64,000 nt of DNA, taken from assembly GCF_000763315.1 (NCBI RefSeq), contig NZ_JPST01000019.1, positions 1 to 64,000 on the forward strand, read 5' to 3'. This stretch comes from Thermoactinomyces daqus. Its GTDB lineage: Bacteria; Bacillota; Bacilli; Thermoactinomycetales; Thermoactinomycetaceae. Numbering within the stretch: position 1 is the first letter of the stretch; each line of letters opens with the position of its first letter. The notes under the pieces were generated by a model that searched no databases, had not been told where the DNA came from, and saw only the letters and a list, made by a program, of their open reading frames with translations. Shown here in pieces: positions 44,139 to 53,350 of the stretch. The translations under genes were made by a program, and so were the position numbers.

Positions 44139-44943
44139 TGTAAACCCTCGCTTTAAAGTTTCTGGCAAAGAAAAAGTAGGTTAACGTGTAAAATACAATG
44201 GATAAGACAATCCAAATGAAAGGAATTTCAAGTGTACGATAACTGAAATGATTCAATATGTACGCTCCGACTAAGTCGAGGGGGGCATATCGGGTTAAAT
44301 TTATAGAATAAAGAACGAAATGTAATAAGATGAATAACAGCCAGGGAGTCGCAACAACGATGTAAATGTTTTTGACTGTTGTGGAAACGAAAACCGATAC
44401 CATTGAGATGAATACGGCTGACAGGGCACTGTTGAAAATGATCAGCAAGATATAGAGAAACGGATGGTCGATAAACAAAGATCCGGCATATTTTGGGATG
44501 AATGAACTGTGGATTTTATTGATATCGCTTATATTTGGAAATTGTATTGCAGCCAAAACGAAACAAAACAGTTCTGATATGAATACAAATACAAAACTGA
44601 CAACAGATGCAGAAACCATTTTTCCCACAATGTAAGTTTTGTAAGAAGTTCTCATAAGCACATATTGTATAAAGCCTGACTTCTTATCCCATGCCAGCGA
44701 ATCACCGGCAGCCAAAGAAACGATCAGCGCAAATACCAAAGGCAATAAACCTGAGGCTCCATTACCGTGTGCATATAAAAAAGCGAAGTAAAAATTATGA
44801 TTTGCCGTTACGGGTACAAGCGGTCCAGGACGGTATGCTTCAAAACCTTGAATAAAAAAAGCCGACATGATTAAAAAAGCCACTAATGCCTGCCGGCGAA
44901 AGAACGCCCGCCTTATTTCCATTTTTGTGATTTTTGTTAACAA
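44131..44943 (-). CDS. ABC transporter permease (ABC-2 type), first gene of exporter operon
   Basis: The 270-residue protein starts at TTG 44943 with AAGGAGG seven bases upstream. It has a cytoplasmic amphipathic start (MLTKITKMEIRRAFFRRQALVAFLIM) and six membrane segments, as in ABC-2 permeases. The block LAAGDSLAWDKKSGFIQYVLMRTSYKTYIVGKM is typical of Bcr/Lan-type immunity permeases. It is intact, unlike the two other permease genes of the operon. A hairpin with T tail lies immediately before its ribosome-binding site. Confidence 0.82.
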   Translation of the reverse strand: MLTKITKMEIRRAFFRRQALVAFLIMSAFFIQGFEAYRPGPLVPVTANHNFYFAFLYAHGNGASGLLPLVFALIVSLAAGDSLAWDKKSGFIQYVLMRTSYKTYIVGKMVSASVVSFVFVFISELFCFVLAAIQFPNISDINKIHSSFIPKYAGSLFIDHPFLYILLIIFNSALSAVFISMVSVFVSTTVKNIYIVVATPWLLFILLHFVLYSINLTRYAPLDLVGAYILNHFSYRTLEIPFIWIVLSIVFYTLTYFFFARNFKARVYNG

Positions 44944-44961
44944 ATCGGCCCCTCCTTTCCC

Positions 44962-45009
44962 AAAAAAACAAGAAGAATAAGAGAGTGTGTTTACGACTCT
45001 CCCATTCTT
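44962..45009 (-). terminator. hairpin plus T tail in the leader of the ABC operon (possible attenuator)
   Basis: On the minus strand the arms AAGAAT..GAGAGT and ACTCTC..ATTCTT form a long stem around a 9-base loop, followed by seven T's (plus-strand A run 44962-44968). The ribosome-binding site of the first permease follows within 15 bases. As an intrinsic terminator inside the 5' leader it could act as an attenuator; this is inference. Confidence 0.65.
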
Positions 45010-45017
45010 ATAAGAAT
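45004..45017. promoter_or_regulatory. ATTCTTATAAGAAT palindrome overlapping the ABC operon promoter
   Basis: A 14-bp perfect palindrome overlaps a possible -10 (TTATAA/TATAAG) on the minus strand. TTGATA, about 17-20 bases upstream, could be the -35. It may be a regulator site. The same bases form one arm of the leader hairpin. Confidence 0.45.
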
Positions 45018-45785
45018 AATGGTGGCTTTGTGTATCAAGATGAGAGACCCTGTTATTAATTTTTGCTTCAGCATTTAGAATCCTTCATATTTTTGATTAT
45101 TAATCGAATAATTTTTTGATGATGGTCAATATTTGATTATTGTGATTTTCTGTCGCATGCCATCTTTACATATTTTCTTCGGAACGTGGATTAAATCGAG
45201 CAGCCCTTGTTGAAGGGGGCAAAAAATCCGTAATTATCCCACAAATCCCGGCTATCCGATCAATATTATTTTTTCATTTTTCGTAAAGGAAAAATTTTTG
45301 TATCGATTCCTTGTGTGTATGAATGTTATTGTAATATAATATTATATCTTTCCTTCTGGATAACGAGCTTCATTTCCTCAAAAGGGAGTGTGATGCTTCT
45401 TCCTTGCATGGCAGTATTCTTCAGTTTTCGGAAGTGTGGCGGGGCTGTCATTCGTGTGGTTCCCGCATTATTGGCATTTAAAGCTGAAGCGGTCTTAACC
45501 ACGACTGGTTAAGGTGGCTGGGAGTCCGCAGCAGTGCCGAAATGGGTTAAAATATTTTTGAAACCTTTTCTCTTTTTTTTCGTCTGTTTTATAGGAGATC
45601 TGCTGCGAGGCAATGTTGGTTGAAATAGAAGCATTTTGGCAAACAAAACAGTCTTGTTGCAATCCTTCCAATATGATGCAATTTTATTCGCCATATTACA
45701 TGTTATGGTGTTGGTAAGGAGGGTTTTCATTCAGTTCGTTATTTGTGATAAAATTTTTGCAATCCCAAGTAGGAGGGTATTTTCG
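45018..45785. other. AT-rich intergenic region between ABC operon and ogt
   Basis: No coding frame is supported. Visible elements are a GCCCTT/AAGGGGGC hairpin near 45203-45220 and an inverted repeat CTTAACC/GGTTAAG at 45494-45513 without a T tail. It must contain the divergent promoters of the two flanking transcripts. Confidence 0.5.
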
Positions 45786-46325
45786 ATGGCTTCCGGATCA
45801 CAGGTCATAGCATGGAGCCAGATGGAAAGTCCGGTCGGACCACTGACTCTTGTGGCCAGCCATCATGGGTTGTGCCACCTCGATTTTGCCAAAAAAAGCG
45901 CCCCGACAGTTGGAATTCAGATCTGGTTGAATCAATGGTTTAACCATTACCGTTTGGAACGGAATGAGCAAGCCTTATTGCCGTACATGCAACAATTGAA
46001 CGAATATTTTAATAAACAGCGGCGGGAGTTTGATATTCCGCTCGACCTGCACGGTACGGCATTTCAAAAGTTGGTATGGAGATACCTTCGGACGATTCCA
46101 TATGGTGAAGTGCGCTCATATAAAGATGTGGCACTGGGGATCGGAGCACCTAAAGCCGTGCGCGCCGTAGGAGGGGCAAACAATAAAAATCCCATTTCGA
46201 TCATTATTCCCTGCCACCGCGTGATCGGATCCAACGGATCGCTGGTCGGTTACGGCGGCGGGCTTCATATTAAAGAATATCTGTTAACACTTGAAGGCTG
46301 GTTAAAACCGAAAGAGGAATCATAA
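45786..46325 (+). CDS. ogt: methylated-DNA-[protein]-cysteine S-methyltransferase
   Basis: From ATG 45786 (TAGGAGGG upstream) the product is 179 residues. The active-site motif IPCHRVIGSNGSLVGYGGG is present, as is the helix-turn-helix recognition block GEVRSYKDVALGIGAPKAVRAVGGANNKNP. It transfers methyl groups from O6-methylguanine to its own Cys. No AdaA-type zinc domain is attached. Upstream in-frame codons to 45636 lack family sequence. Confidence 0.95.
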   Translation: MASGSQVIAWSQMESPVGPLTLVASHHGLCHLDFAKKSAPTVGIQIWLNQWFNHYRLERNEQALLPYMQQLNEYFNKQRREFDIPLDLHGTAFQKLVWRYLRTIPYGEVRSYKDVALGIGAPKAVRAVGGANNKNPISIIIPCHRVIGSNGSLVGYGGGLHIKEYLLTLEGWLKPKEES

Positions 46326-46333
46326 GGAAAGAT

Positions 46334-46360
46334 GGCGGATCAGGAACATCCGCCTTTTTT
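46334..46360 (+). terminator. intrinsic terminator after ogt
   Basis: GGCGGAT (46334-46340) pairs with ATCCGCC (46348-46354), followed by six T's. Confidence 0.85.
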
Positions 46361-46504
46361 AGTGAGTGGCATTGCCGGTCAGCTGTACCCCCGCTCCTTT
46401 CTTTTTTGCTTCACTCATCCTCGTGAGACCGGGCGGAGGGAAAAGTATACCTTTTCTGACATTTTTCATACAGTGTGGTATAAAAGGAAAGGAGTTTTCG
46501 CTTT

Positions 46505-47035
46505 ATGAGCAGCAGTGGAGAAAATTGGATGGAGGCCGGCATTCGCGCGTACAATCCGCTGGCGGCAGTGCAATATGCCAGCACTTATTGGAATGGAGCA
46601 AACCGCGCTTATCGTTTTTTTCATGACGATTGTACCAACTTCATCTCGCAGTGCCTGCATGCCGGAGGGCTGCCGATGGTTTTTTCGTCCAAATCAGGCC
46701 GGGAATGGTGGTACCGCCGGGGAGCAAAGGGGCACTCCTGGAGTTACAGTTGGACCGTAGCCCATGCGTTTCACCATATGTTGCAGGCAGGCGGGCCGAC
46801 GGGTCGTTGCCGCAGATTGAGCAGTCCGGCTGAACTTCGGCTCGGGGATGTGATCTGCTACGATTTTGAAGGGGACGGGCGCTGGAATCACAATACGATT
46901 GTGACCGGATTTGACGCTGCCGGGCAACCGCTGGTCACGGCCCATACGTATAACTGCCACAACCGGCGCTGGGAATATTACGATTCCGTTGCGTATACCC
47001 CGAGGATTCGCTATGATTTTTTTCACATCAGTTGA
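46505..47035 (+). CDS. Amidase_6 domain protein (YhbB-like cysteine amidase)
   Basis: The 176-residue protein shows the Amidase_6 active site DDCTNFISQCLHAGG (catalytic Cys) and the His motif WNHNTIVTG, with YNPLAAVQYASTYWNGAN at the front. Families of this type include cell-wall amidases and lipoprotein-attached hydrolases. There is no signal peptide, so it is either cytosolic, a spore protein, or exported by other means. GAAAGGAG precedes ATG 46505. Confidence 0.85.
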   Translation: MSSSGENWMEAGIRAYNPLAAVQYASTYWNGANRAYRFFHDDCTNFISQCLHAGGLPMVFSSKSGREWWYRRGAKGHSWSYSWTVAHAFHHMLQAGGPTGRCRRLSSPAELRLGDVICYDFEGDGRWNHNTIVTGFDAAGQPLVTAHTYNCHNRRWEYYDSVAYTPRIRYDFFHIS

Positions 47036-47098
47036 AGCCCGGTTTGCCATTTGGGTAAAATAAAAGAGATGTTTCGAGAATGGAAGGGATGAAGGCAC

Positions 47099-47563
47099 GT
47101 GCCATTTCACATTGTACTCGTTGAACCGGAGATTCCGCAAAATACGGGGAATATTGCACGCACGTGTTCAGTGACGGGAGTCAAGTTGCATCTGGTTCAT
47201 CCGCTCGGCTTTAAAATTGACGATACCAAATTGAAGCGCGCGGGTCTGGATTATTGGCATGAACTGGATATTGAGCATCACGATTCATTTGCCCAGTTGC
47301 AAGCAAAATATCCGGCCGGGCGCTTTTTTTGTGCCACGACGAAGGCAAGCCGCGCACATACCGATTTTCAGTACGAAGAAGGCGACTTTTTTGTGTTTGG
47401 CAAGGAAACCAAAGGACTCCCGCCGGAAATACTGAACCGGCATCGTGAAACATTGATTCGGATCCCGATGCGGCCGTCGACCCGCTCGCTCAACCTCTCC
47501 AATTCGGTGGCGATCGTGGTTTATGAGGCGCTTCGGCAATTGAATTTCCCCGGGCTTTCCTGA
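47099..47563 (+). CDS. trmL: tRNA (cytidine/uridine-34-2'-O)-methyltransferase TrmL
   Basis: The 154-residue SPOUT methyltransferase reads VLVEPEIPQNTGNIARTCSVTG, HPLGF, FGKETKGLPPEIL and the knot end IPMRPSTRSLNLSNSVAIVVYEALRQL. It is the minimal TrmL/YibK/CspR form and methylates the wobble base of tRNA-Leu. It starts with GTG 47099. Confidence 0.95.
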   Translation: MPFHIVLVEPEIPQNTGNIARTCSVTGVKLHLVHPLGFKIDDTKLKRAGLDYWHELDIEHHDSFAQLQAKYPAGRFFCATTKASRAHTDFQYEEGDFFVFGKETKGLPPEILNRHRETLIRIPMRPSTRSLNLSNSVAIVVYEALRQLNFPGLS

Positions 47564-47710
47564 ATGAAAACCAGCATCTTTTTTGTGACAGGACCCGGGG
47601 ACGAAAGGATTTAATCTATTTGGGACGTCGTGGTTCCGCATGGACCAGCGCACGCTGAATGGCTTTTGGCCGCCAGGGCTTGAAATCATTTGCAGAGAGT
47701 GGGGGAAGGC

Positions 47711-48451
47711 ATGATAAAAGCCTGTTTATTCGATCTGGATGGAACTCTTTTGCCGCTTGATACCGAAGCTTTTGTAAAAGTATATTTGCAAGCCTTGGCC
47801 CCTTATGTAGCCCATGTCGTTCCGCCGGACAAGCTGGTTCCGATCATCTGGAAAGCGACGGGGGCGATGATTGAAAACGACCAGGCTGACCTGACCAACG
47901 AAGAAGTATTCACCCGGGCTTTTTTGCAGCTGTCAGGACTTGAAAAAGAGGAAATTTGGCCTTTGTTTGACCGCTTCTATAAAGAAGAATTTCCGAAGCT
48001 GGAGAAACATGCGGAAAAAAGTGCCCTTGCCCGCCAGGTGGTCCAGGCTGCTCTTGACCGGGGATATCAGGTGGCGGTTGCGACCAACCCCGTTTTTCCG
48101 AGAGAGGCGATTTATGAGCGGTTGCGTTGGGCGAGATTGGACGATCTTCCTTTTGCCACGGTAACCGTTTATGAAGAAACGCATTTTTGCAAGCCGCATC
48201 CCGGTTATTACAGGGAAGTGGCCGGACGGTTGGGCGTGTCGCCGGAAGAGTGCGTGATGATCGGCAATGACATGCAGGAGGATATGGTGGCCTCCGTTGT
48301 GGGCATGCACATCTTTTTCCTGAAAGAATACCGGATTGACCGTGGGCGCCCGTCCTACGACTTTGATCAGGAGGGAACCATGGAAGATTTGTTCCAATCC
48401 ATTTGCAAGGGGACGGGTGTTTTTCAAAAGGAACATCCGGTAAAAAAATAA
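47711..48451 (+). CDS. HAD-superfamily hydrolase (subfamily IA-like)
   Basis: From ATG 47711 the product is 246 residues. Motif I is CLFDLDGTLLPLDTEAFVKVYLQALAP, motif II VATNP, the Lys region ETHFCKPHPGYY and motif IV MIGNDMQEDMVASVVGM. The alpha-helical C1 cap follows motif I. Substrate is not evident. It follows trmL by about 150 bases and has a separate ribosome-binding site GGGGGAAGG. Confidence 0.85.
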   Translation: MIKACLFDLDGTLLPLDTEAFVKVYLQALAPYVAHVVPPDKLVPIIWKATGAMIENDQADLTNEEVFTRAFLQLSGLEKEEIWPLFDRFYKEEFPKLEKHAEKSALARQVVQAALDRGYQVAVATNPVFPREAIYERLRWARLDDLPFATVTVYEETHFCKPHPGYYREVAGRLGVSPEECVMIGNDMQEDMVASVVGMHIFFLKEYRIDRGRPSYDFDQEGTMEDLFQSICKGTGVFQKEHPVKK

Positions 48452-48463
48452 AAACAGTCTCGA

Positions 48464-48492
48464 AAAAACCTTGGATTTTTGCCAAGGTTTTT
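48464..48492 (+). terminator. intrinsic terminator after the HAD hydrolase
   Basis: AAAAACCTTGG and CCAAGGTTTTT form an 11-bp stem with a 7-base loop. Confidence 0.88.
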
Positions 48493-48687
48493 CTATCTTT
48501 TTCCTTTGAAATTTGATAAAATAGAAGTAACAACTTTCTATTTGTAGCATATACATGATATAAAATATCGCCTTACTCTTTCCTATTTCAGTAATCTATA
48601 GTCACTAGGGGATACTGACGAGGCAGGTATAAAATCAGAAAAGTCTAACTCAGGGTTTGTCTTTCACTGAAGGAGAGGAGGCTTTCC

Positions 48688-50586
48688 ATGGATATTCTCA
48701 AACGGATTGCCGAGTACCGCGATCGCGAGAAAAAGCTGATGTGGGAAGGAACCTTCGCCGACTACCTGGACATCGTGAAGAAGAACCCCCGTGTGGCTCA
48801 AACCGCTCATTCCAGAGTTTATGATATGATTGCGAAAGCAGGCATTGAGACAGATGCCCAAGGAAATAAAAAGTACTTGTTTTTCAGCAAGGAGCTGTTC
48901 GGGCTGGATCACGCCATCGAACGACTGGTGGAAGAGTATTTTCATTCAGCAGCGCGGCGCTTGGATGTGCGCAAACGCATTTTGCTTCTGATGGGTCCTG
49001 TCAGCGGCGGGAAGTCGACGATTGTGACGATGCTGAAAAAAGGGCTGGAGGAATACTCGCGCACGGATGAAGGGGCCTTGTACGCGATCAAAGGCTGCCC
49101 GATGCATGAAGAGCCGCTGAACCTGATCCCGCGCGAACTTCGTCCTGAGTTTGAAAAAGAATTCGGAGTGCGGATTGAAGGAAACCTCTGCCCCTATTGC
49201 CGCTTCCGTTTGCAAGAGGAATACGGGGGCCGGATCGAGGATATGGCCGTGTACCGCGTCCTGCTCTCAGAAGATGAGCGCATCGGGATCGGTACATTCA
49301 GCCCGTCTGACCCGAAATCTCAGGATATTGCCGACTTGACGGGAAGCATCGACTTCTCCACCATCACCGACTACGGTTCGGAGTCCGATCCGCGGGCTTA
49401 CCGTTTTGACGGTGAGTTGAACAAGGCGAACAGGGGTCTGATGGAGTTCCAGGAAATGCTCAAATGTGATGAGAAATTTCTCTGGAATTTGCTTTCCCTC
49501 ACACAGGAAGGCAATTTCAAAGCAGGCCGTTTTGCCTTGATCTCGGCCGATGAAGTGATCATTGCCCATACCAATGAGTCGGAGTACAAAGCATTTATCG
49601 CCAACAAGAAAAATGAAGCTCTGCAATCACGGATTATCGTGATGCCGATTCCATACAATTTGAGTGTAACAGAAGAAGAGAAAATTTACAAAAAATTGAT
49701 CGGACAAAGCGACCTCGCCCATATTCACATCGCTCCCCACTCGCTGCGAACCGCCGCCATTTTTTCCGTCCTGACCCGGCTGAAAGAATCGAAAAAACAA
49801 GGTGTCGACCTGCTGAAGAAAATGCGCCTGTACGATGGTGAAGCAGTTGAAGGCGCCAATGACATCGATTTGGATGAATTGCGCAATGAGCACCTGGACG
49901 AAGGGATGTCCGGAATCGATCCCCGCTATGTGATCAACCGGATCTCCAGCGCCCTGATCAAAACGGATGCCGATTTTATCAACGCACTTGATATCCTTCG
50001 TTCCCTCAAGGAAGGATTGGACCAACATCCTTCGATCACTCCCGAGCAACGAGAAAAATACCTCCACTTTATTTCCATCGCCCGCAAAGAATACGATGAA
50101 ATCGCCAAAAAAGAAGTACAAAAAGCATTTGTCTACTCTTATGAAGAATCGGCCAAAGTCCTGATGGATAACTATCTGGACAATGTGGAAGCTTACTGCA
50201 ACTGGCAAAAAATCCGCGATCCCATCACCGGTGAAGAGCTGGAGCCGGATGAAAAACTGATGCGCTCGATCGAAGAGCAGATCGGCATCTCGGAAAATGC
50301 GAAAAAGGCGTTCCGGGAAGAGATATTAATCCGCATTTCCGCGTATGCCCGCAAAGGCAAACGCTTCGATTACAATACCCATCCCCGCCTGAGGGAAGCG
50401 ATTCAGAAGAAACTGTTTGCCGATTTGAAAGATGTCGTCAAAATCACCACCTCAACCAAAACGCCGGATGAAAACCAGTTGAAAAAAATCAATGAAGTGA
50501 TTGCCAGACTGGTGGAAGAATACGGCTACACACCCGCCAGCGCCAATGAGCTGCTGCGTTATGTCGGGAGCTTGCTCAATCGCTAA
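48688..50586 (+). CDS. prkA: PrkA serine protein kinase / AAA+ protein
   Basis: The 632-residue product is full length. It begins MDILKRIAEYRDREKKLMWEGTFADYLDIVKKNP and has the AAA+ P-loop LLMGPVSGGKSTIVTMLKKGL. A C-terminal PrkA kinase-like domain ends YTPASANELLRYVGSLLNR. In Bacilli it is a mother-cell sporulation protein and may act as a Lon-like protease or a kinase. GGAGAGGAGG precedes ATG 48688. It is followed after 41 bases by yhbH, its usual partner. Confidence 0.96.
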   Translation: MDILKRIAEYRDREKKLMWEGTFADYLDIVKKNPRVAQTAHSRVYDMIAKAGIETDAQGNKKYLFFSKELFGLDHAIERLVEEYFHSAARRLDVRKRILLLMGPVSGGKSTIVTMLKKGLEEYSRTDEGALYAIKGCPMHEEPLNLIPRELRPEFEKEFGVRIEGNLCPYCRFRLQEEYGGRIEDMAVYRVLLSEDERIGIGTFSPSDPKSQDIADLTGSIDFSTITDYGSESDPRAYRFDGELNKANRGLMEFQEMLKCDEKFLWNLLSLTQEGNFKAGRFALISADEVIIAHTNESEYKAFIANKKNEALQSRIIVMPIPYNLSVTEEEKIYKKLIGQSDLAHIHIAPHSLRTAAIFSVLTRLKESKKQGVDLLKKMRLYDGEAVEGANDIDLDELRNEHLDEGMSGIDPRYVINRISSALIKTDADFINALDILRSLKEGLDQHPSITPEQREKYLHFISIARKEYDEIAKKEVQKAFVYSYEESAKVLMDNYLDNVEAYCNWQKIRDPITGEELEPDEKLMRSIEEQIGISENAKKAFREEILIRISAYARKGKRFDYNTHPRLREAIQKKLFADLKDVVKITTSTKTPDENQLKKINEVIARLVEEYGYTPASANELLRYVGSLLNR

Positions 50587-50627
50587 GCCCGCACTTCGGT
50601 GCGATTCTAAATGGGAGGTGAAAGAAC

Positions 50628-51779
50628 ATGAAGCACCCCCTGTTTATCGTCTCGGAAGAAGACTGGTCCCTGCACCGCAAGGGCTATGAAGACCAGATGC
50701 GGCACCAGGAAAAGGTGAAGGAAGCGATCCGCAAAAATTTGCCCGATTTGGTCGGCGAGGAAAGTATCATCATGTCGGATGGGCAGCAAATCATCAAAAT
50801 CCCGATTCGCTCGATGGAAGAATACCGTTTTCGCTATAACTACGACAAGGGAAAACACGTTGGCCAAGGGGACGGCAACAGCAAAGTGGGCGACGTGCTC
50901 GGCCAAGATCCGACAGATGGCAAACCGGGCCCGGGGAAAGGCCAGGGAGCAGGTGATCAGGCCGGAATTGATTACTACGAAGCGGAAATTTCCATCGCCG
51001 AACTGGAAGGGATTCTCTTCTCCGAGCTGGAGCTCCCGCACATGGAACGGAAAGAACAGGTCGACATGACCGTTGAAGATATTCGCTTCAATGATGTACG
51101 GAAGAAAGGCTTGATGGGCAATATCGACAAAAAGAGAACGCTGCTGGAAGCGATCAAGCGCAATGCGCTCAATGGAAAGAAGAAGAAAGTGCAAATTTCC
51201 GTCGATGACTTGCGGTTTAAAACATGGGAAGAGATCGTGACCCCGCACTCCAACGCCGTGGTCATCGCAATGATGGATACCAGCGGTTCGATGGGAATCT
51301 TTGAAAAGTACATTGCACGCAGCTTCTTCTTTTGGATGGTTCGCTTTCTCAGAACCAAATACCAACATGTCGAAATCGTCTTCATCGCCCATCATACCGA
51401 AGCCAAGGAAGTAAGCGAAGAATCTTTTTTCACCAAAGGGGAAAGCGGCGGAACCATCTGTTCCTCCGCCTATCGGAAAGCATTGGAAATCATTGATACC
51501 CGTTATTCACCTGACCGCTACAACATTTATCCTTTTCACTTCTCCGATGGCGACAACCTCAGTTCCGACAATGAGCGCTGTGTCGAACTGGTTAAGGAAA
51601 TCCTCAAACGTGCCAATATGTTCGGCTACGGTGAAGTAAATCAGTACAACCGGCATTCCACGCTGATGACAGCCTACCGCCACATCAAAGAACCGCGTTT
51701 TTCCCACTTTGTGATCAGAGAAAAAAGCCAGGTGTATGATGCTTTGAAGCATTTTTTCGGGAAGAAAGAGGTCCATTAA
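50628..51779 (+). CDS. yhbH: sporulation protein YhbH (DUF444)
   Basis: The 383-residue protein has the DUF444 pattern: N-terminal [34 protein letters not shown], a Gly-rich low-complexity linker (~95-115) and a von Willebrand-like domain with a MIDAS motif MDTSGSMG. It is normally co-expressed with prkA in sporulation. A third partner, SpoVR, is not present in the window. GGGAGGTG precedes ATG 50628. Confidence 0.95.
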   Translation: MKHPLFIVSEEDWSLHRKGYEDQMRHQEKVKEAIRKNLPDLVGEESIIMSDGQQIIKIPIRSMEEYRFRYNYDKGKHVGQGDGNSKVGDVLGQDPTDGKPGPGKGQGAGDQAGIDYYEAEISIAELEGILFSELELPHMERKEQVDMTVEDIRFNDVRKKGLMGNIDKKRTLLEAIKRNALNGKKKKVQISVDDLRFKTWEEIVTPHSNAVVIAMMDTSGSMGIFEKYIARSFFFWMVRFLRTKYQHVEIVFIAHHTEAKEVSEESFFTKGESGGTICSSAYRKALEIIDTRYSPDRYNIYPFHFSDGDNLSSDNERCVELVKEILKRANMFGYGEVNQYNRHSTLMTAYRHIKEPRFSHFVIREKSQVYDALKHFFGKKEVH

Positions 51780-51790
51780 TGCAAAAAGCC

Positions 51791-51830
51791 AACCGCCTTC
51801 TCCGGCAGTCTCGGAGAGGCGGTTTTTTTT
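51791..51830 (+). terminator. intrinsic terminator of the prkA-yhbH operon
   Basis: AACCGCC..TCTCC pairs with GGAGA.GGCGGTT, with one bulge, followed by eight T's. Confidence 0.88.
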
Positions 51831-51840
51831 ATTCTTCCCA

Positions 51841-52389
51841 TTATCGGGGGTTTTCCCGCAAATACCGGACCGGAACGAATTCCGTCAGCCAGACGCCATT
51901 GGCCGATTGGAAAAACGTATACCCATCCCGATGCATTTCCCGGGACAGAATCTGAAGGACTACCGGGGTTCCGTGTCTTTTTCCGACCCGGCGGGCTGTG
52001 ACGGGATCCGGGGACAGATGGACATGATGACGATTTCCCTTGAGTAATCCTTTTTTGCGGATGGAGGGGAGAAAGCGAAGAGCTGTTCCGTGAAAGAGCA
52101 GGTCCGGCGGTTTTACCGGATCCAAATTCAGGTCAATCGCGACGGAATGGCCTTGATTCGCCCGGATTTTTTGCCTGTCTTCACTGAAGGCGAAGCGCTG
52201 TTTGTCATTGGTTCGGACGATCTGTTCCAGAGTCTCGCGGTCCAATGGCACTCCGTGTTTCCGGCAAGCGTGGATGAGTTCCTCCACGTTTACCCATCCG
52301 TTCGGATCCAGTTGAATCCCGATGAGATCAGGCCGATGCCGCAACACTTTGCTGAGGAATTTGCTTGATTTGATAGATTCCGCCCGCAT
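51841..52389 (-). CDS. kptA: RNA 2'-phosphotransferase KptA
   Basis: From ATG 52389 (AGGAG eight bases upstream) the product is 182 residues. Tpt1/KptA hallmarks are KFLSKVLRHRPDLIGIQLDPNGWV, the catalytic patch QGHS, FHGT and HHVHLSPDPVTARRVGKRHG. The enzyme removes an RNA 2'-phosphate using NAD. Its substrate in bacteria is unclear, since bacterial tRNA splicing does not leave such a phosphate. It is divergent from the MazG-like gene. Confidence 0.94.
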   Translation of the reverse strand: MRAESIKSSKFLSKVLRHRPDLIGIQLDPNGWVNVEELIHACRKHGVPLDRETLEQIVRTNDKQRFAFSEDRQKIRANQGHSVAIDLNLDPVKPPDLLFHGTALRFLPSIRKKGLLKGNRHHVHLSPDPVTARRVGKRHGTPVVLQILSREMHRDGYTFFQSANGVWLTEFVPVRYLRENPR

Positions 52390-52498
52390 AAAATCCACTC
52401 CTGTTAAATGGGTAAGATTCCGCTGATATCCCATGACTTTATCATGTTATATTATTCTTAAACTTCCGGTCAAAACCCTGATCACAAGGAGTGGCATT

Positions 52499-52822
52499 AT
52501 GCCTGCTTACAACAAACTGGTGCGTGATTTGATTCCCCGGGTCATTGAACATGCCGGAAAGAAGTGCAGGACCCGTGTTTTGGATGAGAAAGAATACAAA
52601 GCGGAATTACAAAAAAAATTGCGCGAAGAGGTTAATGAATACTTAAGCAGCCGCAATGATCAAGAAGCATTGGAAGAGCTGGCCGACGTGCTGGAGATTT
52701 TGCATGCGCTGACGGAATCCCATGGTTTTGCAATCAAAGATCTGGAAGATTTGCGCCGAAGGAAAGCGGAGGAAAGAGGACGGTTTAAGCAAAAAATCTT
52801 TCTGATCGATGTGGAGGATTAA
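52499..52822 (+). CDS. MazG-like nucleotide pyrophosphohydrolase (YfhN/phosphoribosyl-ATP-type)
   Basis: From ATG 52499 (AAGGAG nine bases upstream) the product is 107 residues. The start MPAYNKLVRDLIPRVIE is a signature of small all-alpha NTP pyrophosphohydrolases. The metal-binding helix pair is EEVNEYL and LEELADVLEILHAL. Such enzymes hydrolyse non-canonical or damaged NTPs. It is divergent from kptA. Confidence 0.85.
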   Translation: MPAYNKLVRDLIPRVIEHAGKKCRTRVLDEKEYKAELQKKLREEVNEYLSSRNDQEALEELADVLEILHALTESHGFAIKDLEDLRRRKAEERGRFKQKIFLIDVED

Positions 52823-52963
52823 AACAGGAAACGAAAAGGGAGATCGGACGGATTGCGTTTGTGTCTGATCAGGTGTTGCCCGCTTTTTCTCTTCAGGGAA
52901 AAGAGCGGGCAATTTTATCTTTACTAATGGCGTAAATCGGAGTAATATACGATTAATTCTATA

Positions 52964-53101
52964 TTAAGCGCTGAATCTGTACAGAGCGGGGGAACCGAAA
53001 AAGCAACGATTTGCTTTAGGGGTGAATCCCGGGTGTTTCCCGGGTAGGGTCACTCTCATGACCCGAATCCGTCAGCTAACCTCGTAAGCGTTATGGGAGG
53101 G
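52964..53101 (+). ncRNA. cyclic di-AMP riboswitch (ydaO/yuaA class)
   Basis: Conserved blocks of this aptamer appear in order: AGCGGGGGAACC, AGGGGTGAATC, GGGTAGGGTCACTC.. GACCCGAATCC, GTCAGCTAACCTCGTAAGCG. Spacing matches the known ligand-binding core. A T-tailed hairpin lies just downstream and the gene after it is a KimA-type potassium transporter, the canonical target in B. subtilis. High c-di-AMP would favour termination. Confidence 0.93.
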
Positions 53102-53115
53102 AAACGGTATGTGAT

Positions 53116-53152
53116 AAACCACGGAAGGAGTTTCTCTTTTTTGTGGTTTTTT
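53116..53152 (+). terminator. expression-platform terminator of the riboswitch
   Basis: AAACCAC (53116-53122) pairs with GTGGTTT (53143-53149), followed by T's, ~200 bases before the start codon. It is likely the switch-controlled terminator. Confidence 0.8.
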
Positions 53153-53350
53153 CTATTGCTTCATTTATGAAAAGCGGCTGTCTTGATTAACCGCGCACAG
53201 AGCGAATCGGAACTTCGGAGAAGGCGGCAAGAGCTGCGGACACATAGTTTTTGATGTCCTGTCAATATTATGCAATAAATACCACCGGTTACCGGGAACA
53301 CTATTTACTGTTGCATGATTCACCAGTTTTTCAGGTTTTGGAGGAATCAT

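Noticed and set aside
45392-45512. Short plus-strand frame before ogt
   Set aside because: The ribosome-binding-site spacing is wrong, and the peptide has no recognisable pattern.
48540-48600. Sigma-E promoter before prkA
   Set aside because: A CATATACAT element resembles the -10 but the -35 and spacing do not fit well enough to list.
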